The notes beneath the pieces are model-generated. The model saw nothing but the letters and a program-made list of their open reading frames with translations, was not told the origin of the DNA and searched no databases. The position numbers and the translations under genes are program-made. From positions 248,001 to 312,000 of the forward strand of contig NZ_JAENXS010000003.1 of assembly GCF_016612535.1 (NCBI RefSeq): 64,000 nt of DNA, given 5' to 3'. This document shows positions 63,736-64,000 of the stretch, one piece after another. Numbering within the stretch: the stretch's first letter is position 1; every line of letters begins with the position of its first letter. This stretch comes from Bradyrhizobium diazoefficiens. Lineage in GTDB: Bacteria > Pseudomonadota > Alphaproteobacteria > Rhizobiales > Xanthobacteraceae.

Positions 63736-64000
63736 TCAATCGCGTGCGAACGGCATGACGTGGGTCACCAGATCGGCCAAGAACTCGTCGGGACGATCGA
63801 ACGGAATGAAATGATCGCCGCCGCGCACCCAGACAAATTGCTTATGCGGGGCCGTGATCTGATTGAAGAGCTGTTCGGCCGGCCCACCCGGTGTGTTGTA
63901 GTCCGCATCGCCCTCGATGAATATCACCGGGACCTGAAACGCGAGTCCCAGCGAGGCGACGTCACGCTTGAACATGGGGCCCTCTCGTCCGCGCAGATAT
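63736..64000 (-). CDS. Alpha/beta hydrolase, C-terminal part (truncated by window edge)
   Basis: The frame is open to the end of the window, so the start lies outside. The visible 88 residues are the end of an alpha/beta hydrolase of the proline-iminopeptidase-like type: PVIFIEGDADYNTPGGPAEQLF holds the catalytic aspartate region and WVRGGDHFIPFDRPDEFLADL the catalytic histidine. The nucleophile elbow is not visible. It is convergent with the DUF1328 gene. Confidence 0.85.
   Translation of the reverse strand, partial: YLRGREGPMFKRDVASLGLAFQVPVIFIEGDADYNTPGGPAEQLFNQITAPHKQFVWVRGGDHFIPFDRPDEFLADLVTHVMPFARD

Overview
The window is high-GC alphaproteobacterial chromosome and most resembles Bradyrhizobium or a close relative (Nitrobacteraceae). 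This rests on four things: the recA SOS box of GAAC-N7-GAAC type, DUF1476 and DUF1328 proteins, small families that I recognise as typical of that group (from memory), and several kinds of dispersed palindromic repeat. No rRNA, tRNA, CRISPR array or complete insertion sequence was seen. The genes are mostly core metabolism, interleaved with small accessory islands and several decaying genes.

Left part (1-28.4 kb). A truncated class I fumarase is followed by a probable apocarotenoid regulon: a carotenoid oxygenase, three small membrane proteins and a divergent TetR regulator, with four copies of one 19-bp operator. Next come a SET-domain protein with a histone-like basic tail, a repeat-rich gap, an XRE regulator, a DsbA/FrnE oxidoreductase and an acetyltransferase. 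At 10.4-19.4 kb lies a sulfide/redox island: a CcoG paralogue, a DUF2892 protein, a deleted thioredoxin, sulfide:quinone oxidoreductase (SQR), a BigR/SqrR-type persulfide sensor, an RND efflux pair, an AhpD-like protein and a frameshifted Spy-like protein. From 19.4 to 28.4 kb there are many small secreted or membrane proteins, a PQQ-type dehydrogenase, a broken PilZ gene, an HdeA-like protein and two largely non-coding stretches with hairpins.

Middle part (28.4-46.6 kb). recA has its SOS box and terminator. It is followed by three tandem paralogues of an uncharacterised protein, the middle one internally deleted. A 180-bp tandem triplication then carries copies of the last codons of gcvP. 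The glycine-cleavage genes gcvT-gcvH-gcvP sit behind a tandem glycine riboswitch, followed by alaS, icd and a TrmJ-DUF559 fusion. A three-gene unit (hot-dog protein, quinone oxidoreductase, MddA-like methyltransferase) is read divergently from a BTAD/alpha-beta-hydrolase fusion regulator.

Right part (46.7-64 kb). Cyanate hydratase has a candidate sigma-54 promoter. Purine synthesis dominates: purB, purC, purS, purQ and purL, with an ATPase-inhibitor zeta gene, a coiled-coil ORF and an antisense corA among them. Between purQ and purL lie a TctC relic, a membrane GGDEF-EAL protein and a two-gene unit made of a CxxCH cytochrome-porin fusion and a cupredoxin. That unit resembles the Cyc2/rusticyanin pairing and is the most interesting candidate for an undescribed electron-transfer system here. 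The window ends in an acyltransferase, a DUF1328 protein and a truncated hydrolase.
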